Of a stretch of 64,000 nt of DNA, positions 63,454-64,000 are shown one piece after another; position 1 is the first letter of the stretch; every line of letters begins with the position of its first letter. The DNA is taken from positions 372,001 through 436,000 of the forward strand of contig NZ_JAUSSN010000003.1 in NCBI RefSeq assembly GCF_030812335.1, written 5' to 3'. The notes beneath the pieces are model-generated. The model saw nothing but the letters and a program-made list of their open reading frames with translations, did no database searches and was not told where the DNA came from. Made by a program: the position numbers and the translations under genes. Source of the stretch: Pseudarthrobacter oxydans. Lineage in GTDB: Bacteria > Actinomycetota > Actinomycetes > Actinomycetales > Micrococcaceae.

Positions 63454-64000
63454 CTATTTTGAGATGATGGCGGCGCTGTGGCCGGGGAGGTCGAGCTGGC
63501 GGTCCGCGAGGCGCGCGCCGCCGTCGGTCGCCAGGGCGATAGTGCTGCCGGCAACGGCGAGCCGGTTCGGTGCGGCGGAGAAGTTCATCGCGACCTCCAC
63601 GCTGCCGCGGCGCAGCCGGAGCCAGCGGTCGGCTTCGCTGAAGGCCACCGCGGTGTCCTCGAAGCCCAGGCCGGCGAGTTCCGGCGTCGCGCGCCTCAGC
63701 GCGATCAGCTGCCGGTACAGCTCCAGCAGCCGGGCGTGGTCACCTTCGGCGGCTTCGGCCCAGTTGAGCCGGGAGCGGGTGAAGGTCTCCGGGTCCTGCG
63801 GGTCGGGCACGACGGCGGGGTCCCAGCCCATCCGCTCGAACTCGCGGATCCGGCCCTCGGCCGTGGCCTTGCCGAGCTCCGGCTCCGGGTGCGAGGTGAA
63901 GAACTGCCACGGCGTGGTGGCGCCGTATTCCTCGCCCATGAACAGCATCGGCGTGAACGGCGAGGTCAGGGTCGCGACGGCGGCGAGCGCCAGCTGTCCG
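63454..64000 (-). CDS. treZ: malto-oligosyltrehalose trehalohydrolase, C-terminal part (partial)
   Basis: The last 181 residues; the start lies beyond the window. [42 protein letters not shown] is the C-terminal barrel segment diagnostic of TreZ in GH13, followed by [28 protein letters not shown] and a beta-sandwich domain. TreZ releases trehalose from maltooligosyl-trehalose made by TreY, which is expected upstream beyond the edge. Confidence 0.93.
   Translation of the reverse strand, partial: GQLALAAVATLTSPFTPMLFMGEEYGATTPWQFFTSHPEPELGKATAEGRIREFERMGWDPAVVPDPQDPETFTRSRLNWAEAAEGDHARLLELYRQLIALRRATPELAGLGFEDTAVAFSEADRWLRLRRGSVEVAMNFSAAPNRLAVAGSTIALATDGGARLADRQLDLPGHSAAIISK

Overview
This 64-kb window is a chromosomal segment of a high-GC actinobacterium, most likely Arthrobacter, Pseudarthrobacter or a close relative in the Micrococcaceae. 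That placement is inferred from gene content: a MshA-type glycosyltransferase and inositol-phosphate synthase (mycothiol precursors), a GuaB/GuaB3/GuaA set, groES-groEL under CIRCE control, TreZ, and a FmdB-type zinc ribbon. At least sixteen genes start at an RTG codon placed 6-7 nt after a TANNNT-like -10 hexamer, the usual layout of leaderless actinobacterial messages. Almost everything is chromosomal housekeeping. There is no prophage, integrase, transposase, CRISPR array or rRNA.

Layout. 1-9.5 kb: the tail of an Lrp/AsnC regulator, an MFS exporter divergent from a second Lrp/AsnC regulator, CorA, an ABC-F ATPase, a methyltransferase, YqeY, and a PadR-AarF/UbiB pair behind a triple-repeat operator. 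9.7-12.7 kb: a small accessory patch with a broken glucanase-like gene and unknown proteins, on the 3' side of tRNA-Ala(CGC). 12.7-18.4 kb: an NAD-binding protein, a membrane protein, galU with a RimJ/L acetyltransferase, 5-formyl-THF cyclo-ligase, a CIRCE-headed FmdB zinc ribbon and an orphan SAF/CpaB-like protein. 18.4-22.6 kb: a very large helicase-nuclease-like protein whose ATPase and nuclease key residues are substituted. 22.8-35.5 kb: the purine block (guaA, guaB3, guaB) interleaved with SURF1/DUF3817, glpD, a lone PTS IIA, a three-gene WXG100-like cassette and an ABC exporter. 35.6-43.2 kb: a cell-surface O-acyltransferase, DUF389 protein, LigB-type DNA ligase, groEL and groES. 43.2-48.5 kb: a THUMP-like methyltransferase, an AroE-family dehydrogenase, a GH3 lipoprotein and a GCS2 ligase. 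48.6-52.9 kb: the overlapping operon alr-tsaE-tsaB-rimI-tsaD (cell-wall D-alanine plus tRNA t6A modification). 53-64 kb: a three-copy tandem repeat, a PfkB kinase divergent from a GH4 glycosidase, an acetyltransferase, mshA, fhs, a DUF559 protein flanked by inverted repeats, ino1, an aldo/keto reductase and the end of treZ.

Functional links. Ino1 makes the inositol phosphate that MshA glycosylates for mycothiol. FthC and Fhs both feed one-carbon folate metabolism. GuaB and GuaA form the GMP branch. CIRCE elements connect groESL with the FmdB gene 25 kb away. The items most worth following are the degenerate helicase-nuclease, the WXG100 cassette, the extra CIRCE site, the 135/151-bp tandem repeat, and two other intergenic palindrome families.
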